Positions 27,614 to 36,024 of a stretch of DNA of 59,294 bases are shown in pieces (positions within the stretch are counted from its first letter, which is position 1; the number at the start of each line of letters is the position of its first letter). The stretch is from the NCBI GenBank assembly GCA_945870325.1, contig CAMBRQ010000014.1, positions 1 through 59,294 of the forward strand, given 5' to 3'. The position numbers and the translations under genes are program-made. The notes below the pieces were generated by a model. That model had not been told where the DNA came from and made no database searches. It worked only from the letters and a program-made list of their open reading frames with translations. The DNA is from an uncultured Dorea sp. GTDB taxonomy: Bacteria; Bacillota; Clostridia; Lachnospirales; Lachnospiraceae.

Positions 27614-29200
27614 ATGGAAAAACTGCCATGTAGTATATTTAATGATGTGATCGGTCCGATTATGCGAGGACCATCAAGTTCTCATGTGGCTGGAGGAGCC
27701 AGGATAGCTTCTCTGGTGAGACAGTCTATGAGGGGCAAGGTTGTGCGAGCCGTTGTAGATTTTGATGTGAATGGGTCATTAGCTGCTTCTCATGAAGGAC
27801 ATGGTACAGATATGGGATTTGCTTGTGGACTGATGGATATGGAACTTTCAGATCCGGCTGTCGATCAGTATGAACGCCTGGCAAAAGAAAGGGGGATTGA
27901 GATTGAATACCGCATTCTGGATTATGGAGCAGTACATCCAGGAAATTACCGGATGGAAGTAACAGATGAGAAAGGTCTGTGTCGCCACTGGGAAGCGATC
28001 GCTGCAGGAGGCGGTATGATTCAGATGCAGAGATTAGAGGAGTTTGACGTAAATATCTGTGGAGATTTCTATGAACTGGTTGTTATCTGCAATATTACTG
28101 AGGTTTCGTCTGAGAAATGGGAAGTGAAAATCAAAGAAATTGCAGGAAACAGTGATTTTACACTGAAAAGTGAGGGAGAGGAGCGCTCCCTTATTAATTT
28201 GAAATATGCTGAGCCGCTTAAGAAAGGCGTGATGGACGATATACAGGCATTAGACGGTGTTTTAGATATTATGTATTTAGAACCAGTGCTTCCGACTCAT
28301 TCTAGCGGGGAATGTAAAGTGCCATATTCTAATGCGGCAGAACTTCTTGAGTATGCAAAAGAACATCCGATGGAAGCATGGGAATATGGGGCGTATTATG
28401 AGAGTTGCCGTGGAAAAGTTAGTGTGGATAGGGTTTTTGCCCAGATGGAAAATATTTTATCGATTATGGAAGATGCCATAGACGGAGGACTTGCCGGAAC
28501 AGAATATAAGGACCGAATTCTGGGTGCGCAGTCACATCGAATTGATGAGGCTGAAAGAGATGGGAAATTGGTTCCCTGTGATCTGCTTAATATGGTGATT
28601 AAAAGTATTACAGCGGTCATGGAGATGAAAAGTTCTATGGGATTGATTGTTGCGGCGCCGACTTGCGGCTCTTGTGGATGTCTTCCGGGAACCGTGATAG
28701 GGCTTGGAAGGGCGATGAATCTTTCAAGAGAAGAGATGATAAAAGGGCTTTTTGTTGCGGGCTTAATCGGTGTGTTTTTTGCGGAGCAGGCTACATTTTC
28801 TGCGGAAGTAGGTGGATGCCAGGTAGAGTGCGGGGCAGGTTCTGGTATGGCGGCGGGGGCGATCGTTCAGATGATGCACGGCAATATCTCTCAGTGTATG
28901 GATGGTGCATCGGTTGCACTTCAGAATATTACTGGTCTGGCTTGTGATCCGGTAGGAAATCGCGTGGAGGTTCCGTGCCTTGGAAAGAATATTATGGGAG
29001 GAAGCAATGCAATCTCCAGTGCCAATATGGTGCTGGCAGGGTATGATAAAGTTATCCCGTTAGATGAGACGATAAAAGCGATTTATGAGATTGGATTATC
29101 TCTGCCGTTAGAACTTCGCTGTACATTTGGCGGATTGGGAAAGACAAAGACGGCTTTGGAAATATTAAGGAAAACGGAGAGACATTTTGAAGGAGATTAA
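27614..29200 (+). CDS. sdaA: L-serine dehydratase, Fe-S dependent, single-chain form
   Basis: This 528-residue enzyme deaminates L-serine to pyruvate and ammonia. The N-terminal beta domain begins with the hallmark GPIMRGPSSSHVAGGARIA (about 14-33). The C-terminal alpha domain runs from about residue 270. It carries cysteines for the 4Fe-4S cluster in APTCGSCGCLPG (about 351-356), GGCQVECGAGSG (about 400) and ACDPVGNRVEVPC (about 442-455). Many clostridia encode beta and alpha as separate genes, whereas here they are one chain. The start follows GGGAGG. Confidence 0.88.
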   Translation: MEKLPCSIFNDVIGPIMRGPSSSHVAGGARIASLVRQSMRGKVVRAVVDFDVNGSLAASHEGHGTDMGFACGLMDMELSDPAVDQYERLAKERGIEIEYRILDYGAVHPGNYRMEVTDEKGLCRHWEAIAAGGGMIQMQRLEEFDVNICGDFYELVVICNITEVSSEKWEVKIKEIAGNSDFTLKSEGEERSLINLKYAEPLKKGVMDDIQALDGVLDIMYLEPVLPTHSSGECKVPYSNAAELLEYAKEHPMEAWEYGAYYESCRGKVSVDRVFAQMENILSIMEDAIDGGLAGTEYKDRILGAQSHRIDEAERDGKLVPCDLLNMVIKSITAVMEMKSSMGLIVAAPTCGSCGCLPGTVIGLGRAMNLSREEMIKGLFVAGLIGVFFAEQATFSAEVGGCQVECGAGSGMAAGAIVQMMHGNISQCMDGASVALQNITGLACDPVGNRVEVPCLGKNIMGGSNAISSANMVLAGYDKVIPLDETIKAIYEIGLSLPLELRCTFGGLGKTKTALEILRKTERHFEGD

Positions 29201-29213
29201 TTATGAGGTTGTT

Positions 29214-29252
29214 AAAGGCGTTGATCCCAAAACGAATCAACGCCTTCTTTTT
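29214..29252. terminator. Bidirectional terminator between sdaA and hpf
   Basis: AAAGGCGTTGAT pairs with ATCAACGCCTT, followed by CTTTTT on the plus strand and TTTAAC on the minus strand. It separates convergent genes. Confidence 0.9.
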
Positions 29253-29274
29253 ATGTGCTTTTTACTTGGCAACC

Positions 29275-29811
29275 CTATGAAAATTCCGGCTCAATCAACC
29301 CAAAGGTTCCATTCTTTCTTCTGTATACAACATTCACCTCATCGGTTTCTGCATTGCAGAATACATAGAAGTCATGTCCTAAAAGTTCCATCTGTACACA
29401 TGCATCCTCCGGATACATCGGCTTAAATCCGAACTTCTTCGTGCGGACAATCTTAATCTCGTCATCATCTTCAATAGCATCTTCATGCTCATAGAACGCG
29501 TGATTGAAGTTGCCGCCTTCCTGGTGTCTTGCAATTAACTTGTTCTTATATTTGCGAAGCTGACGCTCAATTACTTCTTCTACCAGATCAACGGATACAT
29601 ACATATCATTGCTTTCCTGTTCGGAACGGATAATATCGCCCTTTACAGGAATGGTTACCTCAATCTTCTGGCGTTCCCTCTGTACACTCAATGTTACGTG
29701 GATTTCCGTATCAGGAGTAAAATACCTTTCTAATTTTCCTAACTTGCTCTCTACGGCTTCTCTTAAGCCAGGCGTTACATCGATGTTCTTTCCAATAATG
29801 ATAAACTTCAT
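29275..29811 (-). CDS. hpf: Long-form ribosome hibernation promoting factor
   Basis: This 178-residue protein binds the small ribosomal subunit and promotes 100S dimers in stationary phase. The N-terminal S30AE/YfiA domain covers about residues 1-95 (KFIIIGKNIDVTPGLREAVESK). An acidic linker leads to the C-terminal dimerisation domain (about 120-178, KFGFKPMYPEDACVQMELLGHDFYVF). The ATG at 29811 is chosen over a TTG three codons upstream because AAGGAG is nine bases away. A tandem 12-bp repeat and an extended -10 promoter lie upstream. Confidence 0.95.
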   Translation of the reverse strand: MKFIIIGKNIDVTPGLREAVESKLGKLERYFTPDTEIHVTLSVQRERQKIEVTIPVKGDIIRSEQESNDMYVSVDLVEEVIERQLRKYKNKLIARHQEGGNFNHAFYEHEDAIEDDDEIKIVRTKKFGFKPMYPEDACVQMELLGHDFYVFCNAETDEVNVVYRRKNGTFGLIEPEFS

Positions 29812-29838
29812 GCTGTCCAACTCCTTTTCGACATAATT

Positions 29839-29862
29839 TCAGATAATTAGTCAGACAATTAG
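29839..29862. repeat. Tandem 12-bp repeat upstream of hpf
   Basis: TCAGATAATTAG is followed directly by TCAGACAATTAG (11 of 12 bases alike). It lies in the 5' UTR of hpf downstream of the likely promoter. It could be a protein-binding site or simple slippage. Confidence 0.55.
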
Positions 29863-29895
29863 TATTCTAACTGGCAATCTATCTGATATATGTAG

Positions 29896-29926
29896 TATAT
29901 CACGTTTGAACACTAATGTATAGCAC
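29896..29926 (-). promoter_or_regulatory. Possible extended -10 promoter for hpf
   Basis: Read on the minus strand, a TGATATACT element (TGn plus TATACT) is preceded at 17 bp by TATACA, four of six matches to the -35 consensus. Coordinates are approximate. Confidence 0.4.
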
Positions 29927-30524
29927 GTATTACTTCAATTCTTGTAATTTTTTCGCCATTTTTTTTGGCAACTCTTAGACCAAAGTCGGTGAAATAGACG
30001 CATGTCCCTATATTAGCGCCCGCACCGGTCTCTTCGAGTTTTTTGTTGAAGACATCCAGCAGCGTCTCGCCTTTTTCATGTGGAATATGGATTCCAAGCA
30101 GTTTGCTGATGGAAGAGGCTTTGGCACTTGCCCGGAAGATAGTTGCTTCTGCAACATCAAAATCGCAGAAGAGATATTTGCGGGTAGCGAATAGTACTGC
30201 GATTGCACATACACCAACCAGACTGCTCCAGATAGAAGAATGGTCGATGATAATCTGACGGGCAATTGCAAAAAGCAATACCTCGAAAACGGTATTTGGT
30301 GTGTGGTAATACATCATGCGGATCAACTCTACACCGATGATCAGGTTGAAACAAGTTTCCAGCAGATCGTCATAATTGGGCCATACATCCAGATGCGGAA
30401 TGTTGCTCAGGGAAGATGCCATCCGCAGGCACAACAGAACGATTCCGATTGCCAGCATAATGGAGATAAAGACTTCCAGAATCTCTGTGACACGTTTTAA
30501 AATCTTGGCTATAAAGTGCTGCAT
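29913..30524 (-). CDS. PsiE-like membrane protein with C-terminal transporter-associated domain
   Basis: This is a 203-residue protein. The N-terminal part holds about four hydrophobic segments (roughly 15-37, 54-72, 78-92, 97-113), resembling phosphate-starvation-inducible PsiE. The C-terminal soluble part (about 135-203, GTCVYFTDFGLRVAKKNGEKITRIEVIRA) looks like the small regulatory domain found at the end of some transporters. Function is not known. Its start overlaps the end of the PAP2 gene by 16 bases and has its own AAGGAG, so it is the last gene of the typA-PAP2-PsiE unit. Confidence 0.72.
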   Translation of the reverse strand: MQHFIAKILKRVTEILEVFISIMLAIGIVLLCLRMASSLSNIPHLDVWPNYDDLLETCFNLIIGVELIRMMYYHTPNTVFEVLLFAIARQIIIDHSSIWSSLVGVCAIAVLFATRKYLFCDFDVAEATIFRASAKASSISKLLGIHIPHEKGETLLDVFNKKLEETGAGANIGTCVYFTDFGLRVAKKNGEKITRIEVIRAIH

Positions 30525-31414
30525 AAATCTCTCCTTAATAATTTAGTGAATAGATATGGATATATTACAACTACCCATAAGACAAGTATAAAGTATTCTA
30601 GCATTTTTGCCAAGATAAAACTTCCGAAGATGATAGAGAAGCCTTCTTTTATCAGAAGAGCCGCGGTTAAGCCTATGACTAGTTTCAGAATCTGACTTAG
30701 GAGATTGGTGGTGCGGGTATCAAAGTTCATTTTTGTCCGCTCTATATACCATCCGATCGCAAAGCCGAGACCGGCACCTGATGCCTTGCAGCAATCCACA
30801 GCATATTTGGTTTCGATGGTACCGTTTCTTTCCAGAATCAGAGAATAAGCGGCAACTGCCAGTGATATGGCAATCAGGAAGCCGGCAATCTGTCTTAGAT
30901 ATCTGGAATCATCCAGCAGGAATGTCTGATATTTCCAGATGACGGCAGATACCAGAAGGGAGAGGAACATGGACACCAGTACATCCTTTGGCGTATGACA
31001 TCCCAGATACATCCGGGAGAAGCCAATTGCCAGGAAAGCAAGGATGCAAACTCCTTTTACCCATGTTTTTCGTGATTTTAATGATAATGGGAAGAACAGG
31101 CAGGTGGCGCCTTGTGTATGTCCGCTTGGGAAAGAGTAGCCGGTTGCTCCGGGGATTGCGCTTTCGACAGCGGTAAAATCCGGATCGAGTACCCAGGGTC
31201 TGGGAATGCGGAATGTAATCTTTAAGGATTGTACGCACAGCCCTGCGGTAAAATAGGTAAATCCCAGAAGATAAGCAAAGCGCTTATCCACGCACCAGTA
31301 GAGTACGCAGATAACCGCTATGATTATCATTTCCTGGCCAAAATATGTGATGAATTGCATCAATTTATCTAAGAAAGGAGTACGGATTCCTTCTAACAGC
31401 CATAAAAATGTCAT
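30509..31414 (-). CDS. PAP2-superfamily membrane phosphatase
   Basis: This 301-residue multi-pass membrane protein has the three phosphatase motifs of the PAP2 family in order: KITFRIPRPW (about 66), PSGHTQGA (about 97) and SRMYLGCHTPKDVLVS (about 133-148), holding the catalytic histidines. Several further hydrophobic segments follow. Likely substrates are lipid phosphates such as undecaprenyl pyrophosphate or phosphatidic acid; sequence alone does not decide. Its ATG shares one base with the typA stop (TAATG), indicating translational coupling, and its end overlaps the PsiE-like gene. Confidence 0.88.
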   Translation of the reverse strand: MTFLWLLEGIRTPFLDKLMQFITYFGQEMIIIAVICVLYWCVDKRFAYLLGFTYFTAGLCVQSLKITFRIPRPWVLDPDFTAVESAIPGATGYSFPSGHTQGATCLFFPLSLKSRKTWVKGVCILAFLAIGFSRMYLGCHTPKDVLVSMFLSLLVSAVIWKYQTFLLDDSRYLRQIAGFLIAISLAVAAYSLILERNGTIETKYAVDCCKASGAGLGFAIGWYIERTKMNFDTRTTNLLSQILKLVIGLTAALLIKEGFSIIFGSFILAKMLEYFILVLWVVVIYPYLFTKLLRRDLCSTL

Positions 31415-33237
31415 TATTTATTTCCTCTTTTTCTCATCTTAGGGTCTAAGATTTTCTTACGGATTCTAAGGGTCTTCGGAGTTACTTCCAATAATTCGTC
31501 GGTGTCTATAAAATCAAGGGCTTCCTCAAGGCTTAAGATCTTAGGCGGTGTTAAGCGGAGAGCTTCGTCTGCGCTGGAGGAACGTGTGTTGGTAAGATGC
31601 TTGGTCTTACATACGTTGACCTCGATATCATCCGTCTTGGCATTCTGACCGATCACCATGCCGGAATATACCTTCTCGCCAGGTCCGATGAAGAGAGTAC
31701 CACGTTCTTGAGCGCTGAATAAACCATAAGTTACAGATTCGCCGGTCTCGTAGGCAATCAGGGAACCTTGCTTGCGGTATTGGATGTCACCTTTGTATGG
31801 AGCATATCCGTCAAAAGCAGTATTCATGATACCGTTGCCCTTGGTATCCGTTAAGAATTCGCCGCGGTATCCGATCAAGCCTCGTGCAGGAATCTTGAAT
31901 TCCAGACGAGTATATCCGCCATTAGAGGTTCCCATATTTTGAAGTTCGCCTTTTCTCTGGCTTAACTTATCAATCACTGTTCCTGTGAATTCATCTGGGA
32001 CATCGATATATGCAACTTCCATTGGTTCTAGTAATTTGCCGTTTTCATCCTTTTTATACAGAACTTCTGCCTTGCTGACTGCGAATTCGTATCCTTCACG
32101 GCGCATGTTCTCAATCAAGACAGACAGGTGTAATTCTCCACGGCCGGACACCTTGAAACTGTCGGTGCTTTCGGACTCTTCTACGCGAAGGCTGACATCT
32201 GTGTTCAGTTCGTGGAAAAGGCGGTCGCGTAAATGGCGGGAAGTTACGTATTTGCCCTCCAGACCTGCAAATGGACTGTCGTTGACGATAAACTGCATTG
32301 CAATTGTTGGCTCAGAGATCTTCTGGAACGGAATTGCCTGCGGATTCTCCGGGGAACAGATCGTATCACCGATGGAGATGTCAGAGATTCCGGAGATTGC
32401 AACGATGGAGCCAATGGTCGCTTCCTTTACATCTACTTTATTCAGTCCGTCGAATTCATATAACTTGCTGATGCGGACTTTTTCCTGGCGCTCTGGGTCA
32501 TGTTCATTTACGACGATTGCGTCCATACCTACGCGGATGGTACCGTTGTCTACCTTGCCGACACCGATACGACCTACATATTCATTATAGTCGATGGTGC
32601 TGATCAATACCTGAGTATCTGTCTCAGGATCGCCTTCCGGCGCAGGGATATAGTTCAGGATAGTCTCAAAGAGAGGCTTCATATCCCGTTCTTCATCTGT
32701 AAGATCCAGTACAGCAACGCCTGCTTTCGCAGATGCGTAGACGAACGGACAGTCAAGCTGTTCGTCAGATGCATCAAGATCCATGAATAATTCCAGAACT
32801 TCATCGATAACTTCGTCAGGTCTTGCTTCCGGACGGTCGATCTTATTAATGCACACGATAACCGGGAGATCCAGTTCCAGGGCTTTTCTCAGTACGAACT
32901 TGGTCTGAGGCATGGCACCTTCGAAAGCATCTACCACAAGGACAACTCCATTTACCATCTTAAGAACACGCTCTACTTCTCCGCCGAAGTCTGCATGTCC
33001 AGGAGTATCAATAATATTGATCTTAGTATCTTTATAGTATACGGCAGTATTCTTAGAGAGAATTGTAATTCCACGTTCCCTTTCGATATCGTTAGAGTCC
33101 ATGACGCGTTCTGCTACTTCCTGATTCTCGCGGAACACACCGCTTTGTTTTAATAACTCGTCTACCAGAGTGGTCTTACCGTGGTCGACATGGGCGATAA
33201 TTGCTATATTACGTACATCTTCACGTTTTGTCTTCAT
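31414..33237 (-). CDS. typA: Translational GTPase TypA/BipA
   Basis: This 607-residue ribosome-associated GTPase is linked to stress, cold growth and ribosome assembly. The GTPase domain has G1 [10 protein letters not shown] (about 14-23), G2 near RGITI, G3 [14 protein letters not shown] (about 77) and G4 NKIDRPEAR (about 131). EF-G-like domains and the TypA-specific C-terminal domain follow to a [14 protein letters not shown] end. The length is typical. It is the first gene of a tight three-gene unit with PAP2 and PsiE-like genes. Confidence 0.96.
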   Translation of the reverse strand: MKTKREDVRNIAIIAHVDHGKTTLVDELLKQSGVFRENQEVAERVMDSNDIERERGITILSKNTAVYYKDTKINIIDTPGHADFGGEVERVLKMVNGVVLVVDAFEGAMPQTKFVLRKALELDLPVIVCINKIDRPEARPDEVIDEVLELFMDLDASDEQLDCPFVYASAKAGVAVLDLTDEERDMKPLFETILNYIPAPEGDPETDTQVLISTIDYNEYVGRIGVGKVDNGTIRVGMDAIVVNEHDPERQEKVRISKLYEFDGLNKVDVKEATIGSIVAISGISDISIGDTICSPENPQAIPFQKISEPTIAMQFIVNDSPFAGLEGKYVTSRHLRDRLFHELNTDVSLRVEESESTDSFKVSGRGELHLSVLIENMRREGYEFAVSKAEVLYKKDENGKLLEPMEVAYIDVPDEFTGTVIDKLSQRKGELQNMGTSNGGYTRLEFKIPARGLIGYRGEFLTDTKGNGIMNTAFDGYAPYKGDIQYRKQGSLIAYETGESVTYGLFSAQERGTLFIGPGEKVYSGMVIGQNAKTDDIEVNVCKTKHLTNTRSSSADEALRLTPPKILSLEEALDFIDTDELLEVTPKTLRIRKKILDPKMRKRGNK

Positions 33238-33317
33238 ACCAATCTTCCTTTTCTCTACCTATTAATATACAATCTATACAACTTTCTTAGTTTATCATAT
33301 TTTTTAAAATTTACAAG

Positions 33318-33335
33318 TATTTTAGTTCTAAAATA
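33318..33335. other. 18-bp palindrome in the divergent typA/ssb region
   Basis: TATTTTAG-TT-CTAAAATA has perfect 8-bp arms. It lies in the AT-rich region between divergently read typA and the SSB-like gene and could be an operator. Confidence 0.45.
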
Positions 33336-33431
33336 TAAACTCCCTTCATAGACTATGTAATGACCCTGCGAAAATATGCAGGATGCTTGACAACTCAAAA
33401 TACGATTCAGAGGAAGGGAGATTGTAAAATT

Positions 33432-34061
33432 ATGTCAGATAAGATTATTGAAAACAACCAGGTAACCATTATGGGAGAGATCGCATCCCCATTTTTCTTC
33501 AGTCACGAGGTGTACGGAGAGGGATTCTATATGGTGGATGTCAATGTGAAGCGGTTAAGCAACTCGGAGGATAGGATCCCGTTGATGATCTCGGAGCGGC
33601 TGATTGATGTGTCGCAGGATTATACCGGAGAATTTATTATGGTAAGCGGTCAGTTCCGGTCCTATAACCGGCATGATGAATTCAAGAACCGGCTGGTATT
33701 ATCCGTATTCGTAAGGGAGGTATCGTTTGTCGAGGAGGAACTGGACGGAGCGAAGACGAACAATATATTCCTGGATGGCTACATATGCAAATTGCCAGTA
33801 TACCGTAAGACGCCCCTTGGCAGGGAGATTGCGGATCTTCTGCTGGCTGTAAACAGACCTTATGGGAAATCAGACTACATACCGTGCATCTGCTGGGGAA
33901 GGAATGCAAGATTCGCTTCCAGTTTTGAGGTTGGCGAGCATGTTCAGATCATAGGAAGAATTCAGAGCAGAGAATATGTTAAGAAACTAACAGAGACAGA
34001 GACGGAAAAGAGAGTCGCATACGAAGTCTCTGTCAGTAAGTTAGAGTGTCTGCAAGAATAG
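33432..34061 (+). CDS. SSB-like single-stranded DNA-binding protein with two OB-type halves
   Basis: This is a 209-residue protein. The first half (about 8-100, VTIMGEIASPFFFSHEVYGEGFYMVDV) and the second half (about 107-205, NNIFLDGYICKLPVYRKTPLGREIADLLLAV then IPCICWGRNA) both read like OB folds. The second half resembles the SSB core. Lachnospiraceae genomes carry such a protein in addition to canonical SSB. It lacks the acidic DDDIPF-type tail of SSB. The start at 33432 is preceded by GGAAGGGAG at long spacing; the 24 codons further upstream overlap a small hairpin and are rejected. Confidence 0.7.
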   Translation: MSDKIIENNQVTIMGEIASPFFFSHEVYGEGFYMVDVNVKRLSNSEDRIPLMISERLIDVSQDYTGEFIMVSGQFRSYNRHDEFKNRLVLSVFVREVSFVEEELDGAKTNNIFLDGYICKLPVYRKTPLGREIADLLLAVNRPYGKSDYIPCICWGRNARFASSFEVGEHVQIIGRIQSREYVKKLTETETEKRVAYEVSVSKLECLQE

Positions 34062-34071
34062 AAGTCTTTCA

Positions 34072-34100
34072 TTGACATCATATTTGATTGATGATAAAAT
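34072..34100 (+). promoter_or_regulatory. Sigma-A promoter for dapA
   Basis: TTGACA (34072-34077), a 17-bp spacer and TAAAAT (34095-34100) lie 35 bases before the dapA start. Confidence 0.8.
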
Positions 34101-34135
34101 TTCTATAAATCATTATGAACGTCAGGAGGATTACT

Positions 34136-35026
34136 ATGGCTATTTTTACAGGAGCCGGCGTGGCAATTGTCACACCGTTTAATGAAGATGAGAGTATCAA
34201 TTACGATAAACTGGATGAATTAATTGACTATCACTGTGAGAACGGAACAGATAGTATTATTATATGTGGTACTACCGGAGAGTCTGCCACAATGACAGAA
34301 GAAGAACATATGGAATGTGTGAAGTTTGCGATTGACCGTACGAAGCATAGAATTCCGGTCATTGCAGGAACTGGATCTAATTGCACGAGAACTGCAATCG
34401 ATATGTCAAAAGAGGCAGCAGATTATGGAGCGGACGGACTTCTTCTGGTAACTCCATATTATAATAAGGCAACTCAGGCTGGCCTGATCGCACATTATAC
34501 TGCGGTTGCAAAAGAAGCGAAAGCGCCGATTATCATGTATAGTGTTGCAAGCCGTACAGGATGTAATATTGAGCCTGCGACTGTGGCAGCCTTAGTGAAG
34601 AATGTGGATAATATCGTAGGTGTGAAAGAGGCTTCCGGCAATATCTCTCAGGTTGCAAAGATCATGAATCTGATGGATGGCAATATTGATCTGTATTCTG
34701 GTAATGATGATCAGATTGTACCGTTGTTATCTTTGGGAGGAAAGGGTGTCATCTCTGTACTTTCTAACGTAGCACCGCAGGAGACACATGATATCTGTGC
34801 GAAGTTTTTCGCAGGAGATGTGAAGGGAAGTGCAGAATTACAGTTGAAGGCAATTCCGTTGGTTGAGCAGTTGTTCTGTGAAGTGAATCCGATTCCGGTT
34901 AAGAAAGCAATGCAGCTAATGGGCAAGGATTGCGGACCGCTTCGTATGCCGCTTACGGAACTGACTCCGGCACATACAGAATCTTTGGCTCAGGCTATGA
35001 GGGATTTTGGGATTAAACTGGCTTAG
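34136..35026 (+). CDS. dapA: 4-hydroxy-tetrahydrodipicolinate synthase
   Basis: This 296-residue enzyme condenses pyruvate with aspartate semialdehyde in lysine and diaminopimelate synthesis. The TIM barrel shows CGTTGESATM (about 43-52), the catalytic Tyr region IIMYSVASRTG (about 134), and the Schiff-base Lys in VGVKEASGN (about Lys 163). The start ATG follows AGGAGG. The longer frame adds seven residues across the Shine-Dalgarno. dapB follows after a hairpin-containing gap. Confidence 0.97.
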   Translation: MAIFTGAGVAIVTPFNEDESINYDKLDELIDYHCENGTDSIIICGTTGESATMTEEEHMECVKFAIDRTKHRIPVIAGTGSNCTRTAIDMSKEAADYGADGLLLVTPYYNKATQAGLIAHYTAVAKEAKAPIIMYSVASRTGCNIEPATVAALVKNVDNIVGVKEASGNISQVAKIMNLMDGNIDLYSGNDDQIVPLLSLGGKGVISVLSNVAPQETHDICAKFFAGDVKGSAELQLKAIPLVEQLFCEVNPIPVKKAMQLMGKDCGPLRMPLTELTPAHTESLAQAMRDFGIKLA

Positions 35027-35078
35027 TTACAGTGTATATTTGGTATAGTGGACGCAGTTCTGCGAAGACCAACAAGTG

Positions 35079-35131
35079 TTAAAAGGATATCATAGGTTGA
35101 GTTTATTTGACTCATGTGATATCCTTTTAGT
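35079..35131 (+). terminator. Hairpin between dapA and dapB, possible attenuator or terminator
   Basis: AAAAGGATATCA (35081) pairs with TGATATCCTTTT (35117), with an inner TTGAGT/GACTCA-type pairing. The right arm ends in TTTTAG, a short T tract. It lies directly ahead of dapB and could reduce dapB expression relative to dapA. Confidence 0.6.
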
Positions 35132-35157
35132 ATATGGAGAGTCAGGAGGACAGTAAG

Positions 35158-35916
35158 ATGGTAAGAGCGATTATGCATGGATGTAATGGTAAGATGGGGC
35201 AAGTGATTACCGGGCTTGTGAAAGCGGATGAAGGGATTGAATTCGTGGCAGGAGTTGATACCTATACAGGGATTGCCAATGATTATCCGGTGTTTGAAAG
35301 TATAGATCAGTGTGATGTGAAAGCTGATGTAATTATTGATTTTTCCAATGCGGGAGCGGTAGATGCGCTGCTGGATTATTGTGTGGACAAGCAGGTTCCG
35401 GTGGTGTTGTGTACAACCGGGCTTTCAGAGGAACAATTGGTGAAAGTGGATGAAGCGTCGAAGAAGGTGGCAGTTCTGAAATCTGCGAATATGTCCATGG
35501 GAGTGAATCTGCTGATGAAAATACTTCAGGATGCAGCGAAGGTGCTTGCGCCAGCAGGGTTCGATATTGAACTGGTAGAGAAGCATCATAATCAGAAGGT
35601 GGATGCTCCAAGCGGAACAGCGCTTGCGCTGGCAGATTCTATTAATGAGGCTATGAATAATGAATATACTTATGTATATGACAGAAGCCAGGTTCGTAAG
35701 AAACGTGATCAAAAGGAGATTGGAATCTCGGCAGTCCGCGGGGGAACGATTGTAGGCGATCATGAAGTGATCTTTGCAGGAGCCGATGAAGTGATCGAAT
35801 TCAAGCATACGGCTTATTCGAAGGCTGTATTTGGCAAAGGTGCAGTAGAAGCTGCGAAGTTTTTGGCTGGGAAGCCCGCGGGAAGATATGATATGTCAGA
35901 CGTGATTCAGTTTTAG
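35158..35916 (+). CDS. dapB: 4-hydroxy-tetrahydrodipicolinate reductase
   Basis: This 252-residue NAD(P)H enzyme performs the step after DapA. The N-terminal dinucleotide motif is GCNGKMGQVI (about 7-16). The catalytic and substrate motif is EKHHNQKVDAPSGTAL (about 140-155). The C-terminal FKHTAYSKAVF and FGKGAVEAAKFL stretches are typical. The ATG at 35158 has AGGAGG eight bases upstream. It forms the DAP branch together with dapA. Confidence 0.97.
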   Translation: MVRAIMHGCNGKMGQVITGLVKADEGIEFVAGVDTYTGIANDYPVFESIDQCDVKADVIIDFSNAGAVDALLDYCVDKQVPVVLCTTGLSEEQLVKVDEASKKVAVLKSANMSMGVNLLMKILQDAAKVLAPAGFDIELVEKHHNQKVDAPSGTALALADSINEAMNNEYTYVYDRSQVRKKRDQKEIGISAVRGGTIVGDHEVIFAGADEVIEFKHTAYSKAVFGKGAVEAAKFLAGKPAGRYDMSDVIQF

Positions 35917-35940
35917 CAGATACATAGAGATGAATGCTTT

Positions 35941-35987
35941 CTGAACAGAACGCATGAGGCATGAATCCTCGAATGCAGGATGTTCAG
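35941..35987 (+). other. Strong hairpin between dapB and fbp
   Basis: CTGAACA (35941) pairs with TGTTCAG (35981). Inside, GCATGAGG (35952) pairs with CCTC-GA-ATGC (35967-35976). No T tract follows. It lies 38 bases before fbp and may be a 5' UTR structure or RNA-processing site. Confidence 0.6.
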
Positions 35988-36024
35988 ATGAGTATAGATT
36001 ACAAAATGTCAATGGGAGGATTTT

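Noticed and set aside
33387-33392. TTGACA at 33387 as the ssb-like promoter
   Set aside because: The -10 position falls on GAGGAA, which does not fit.
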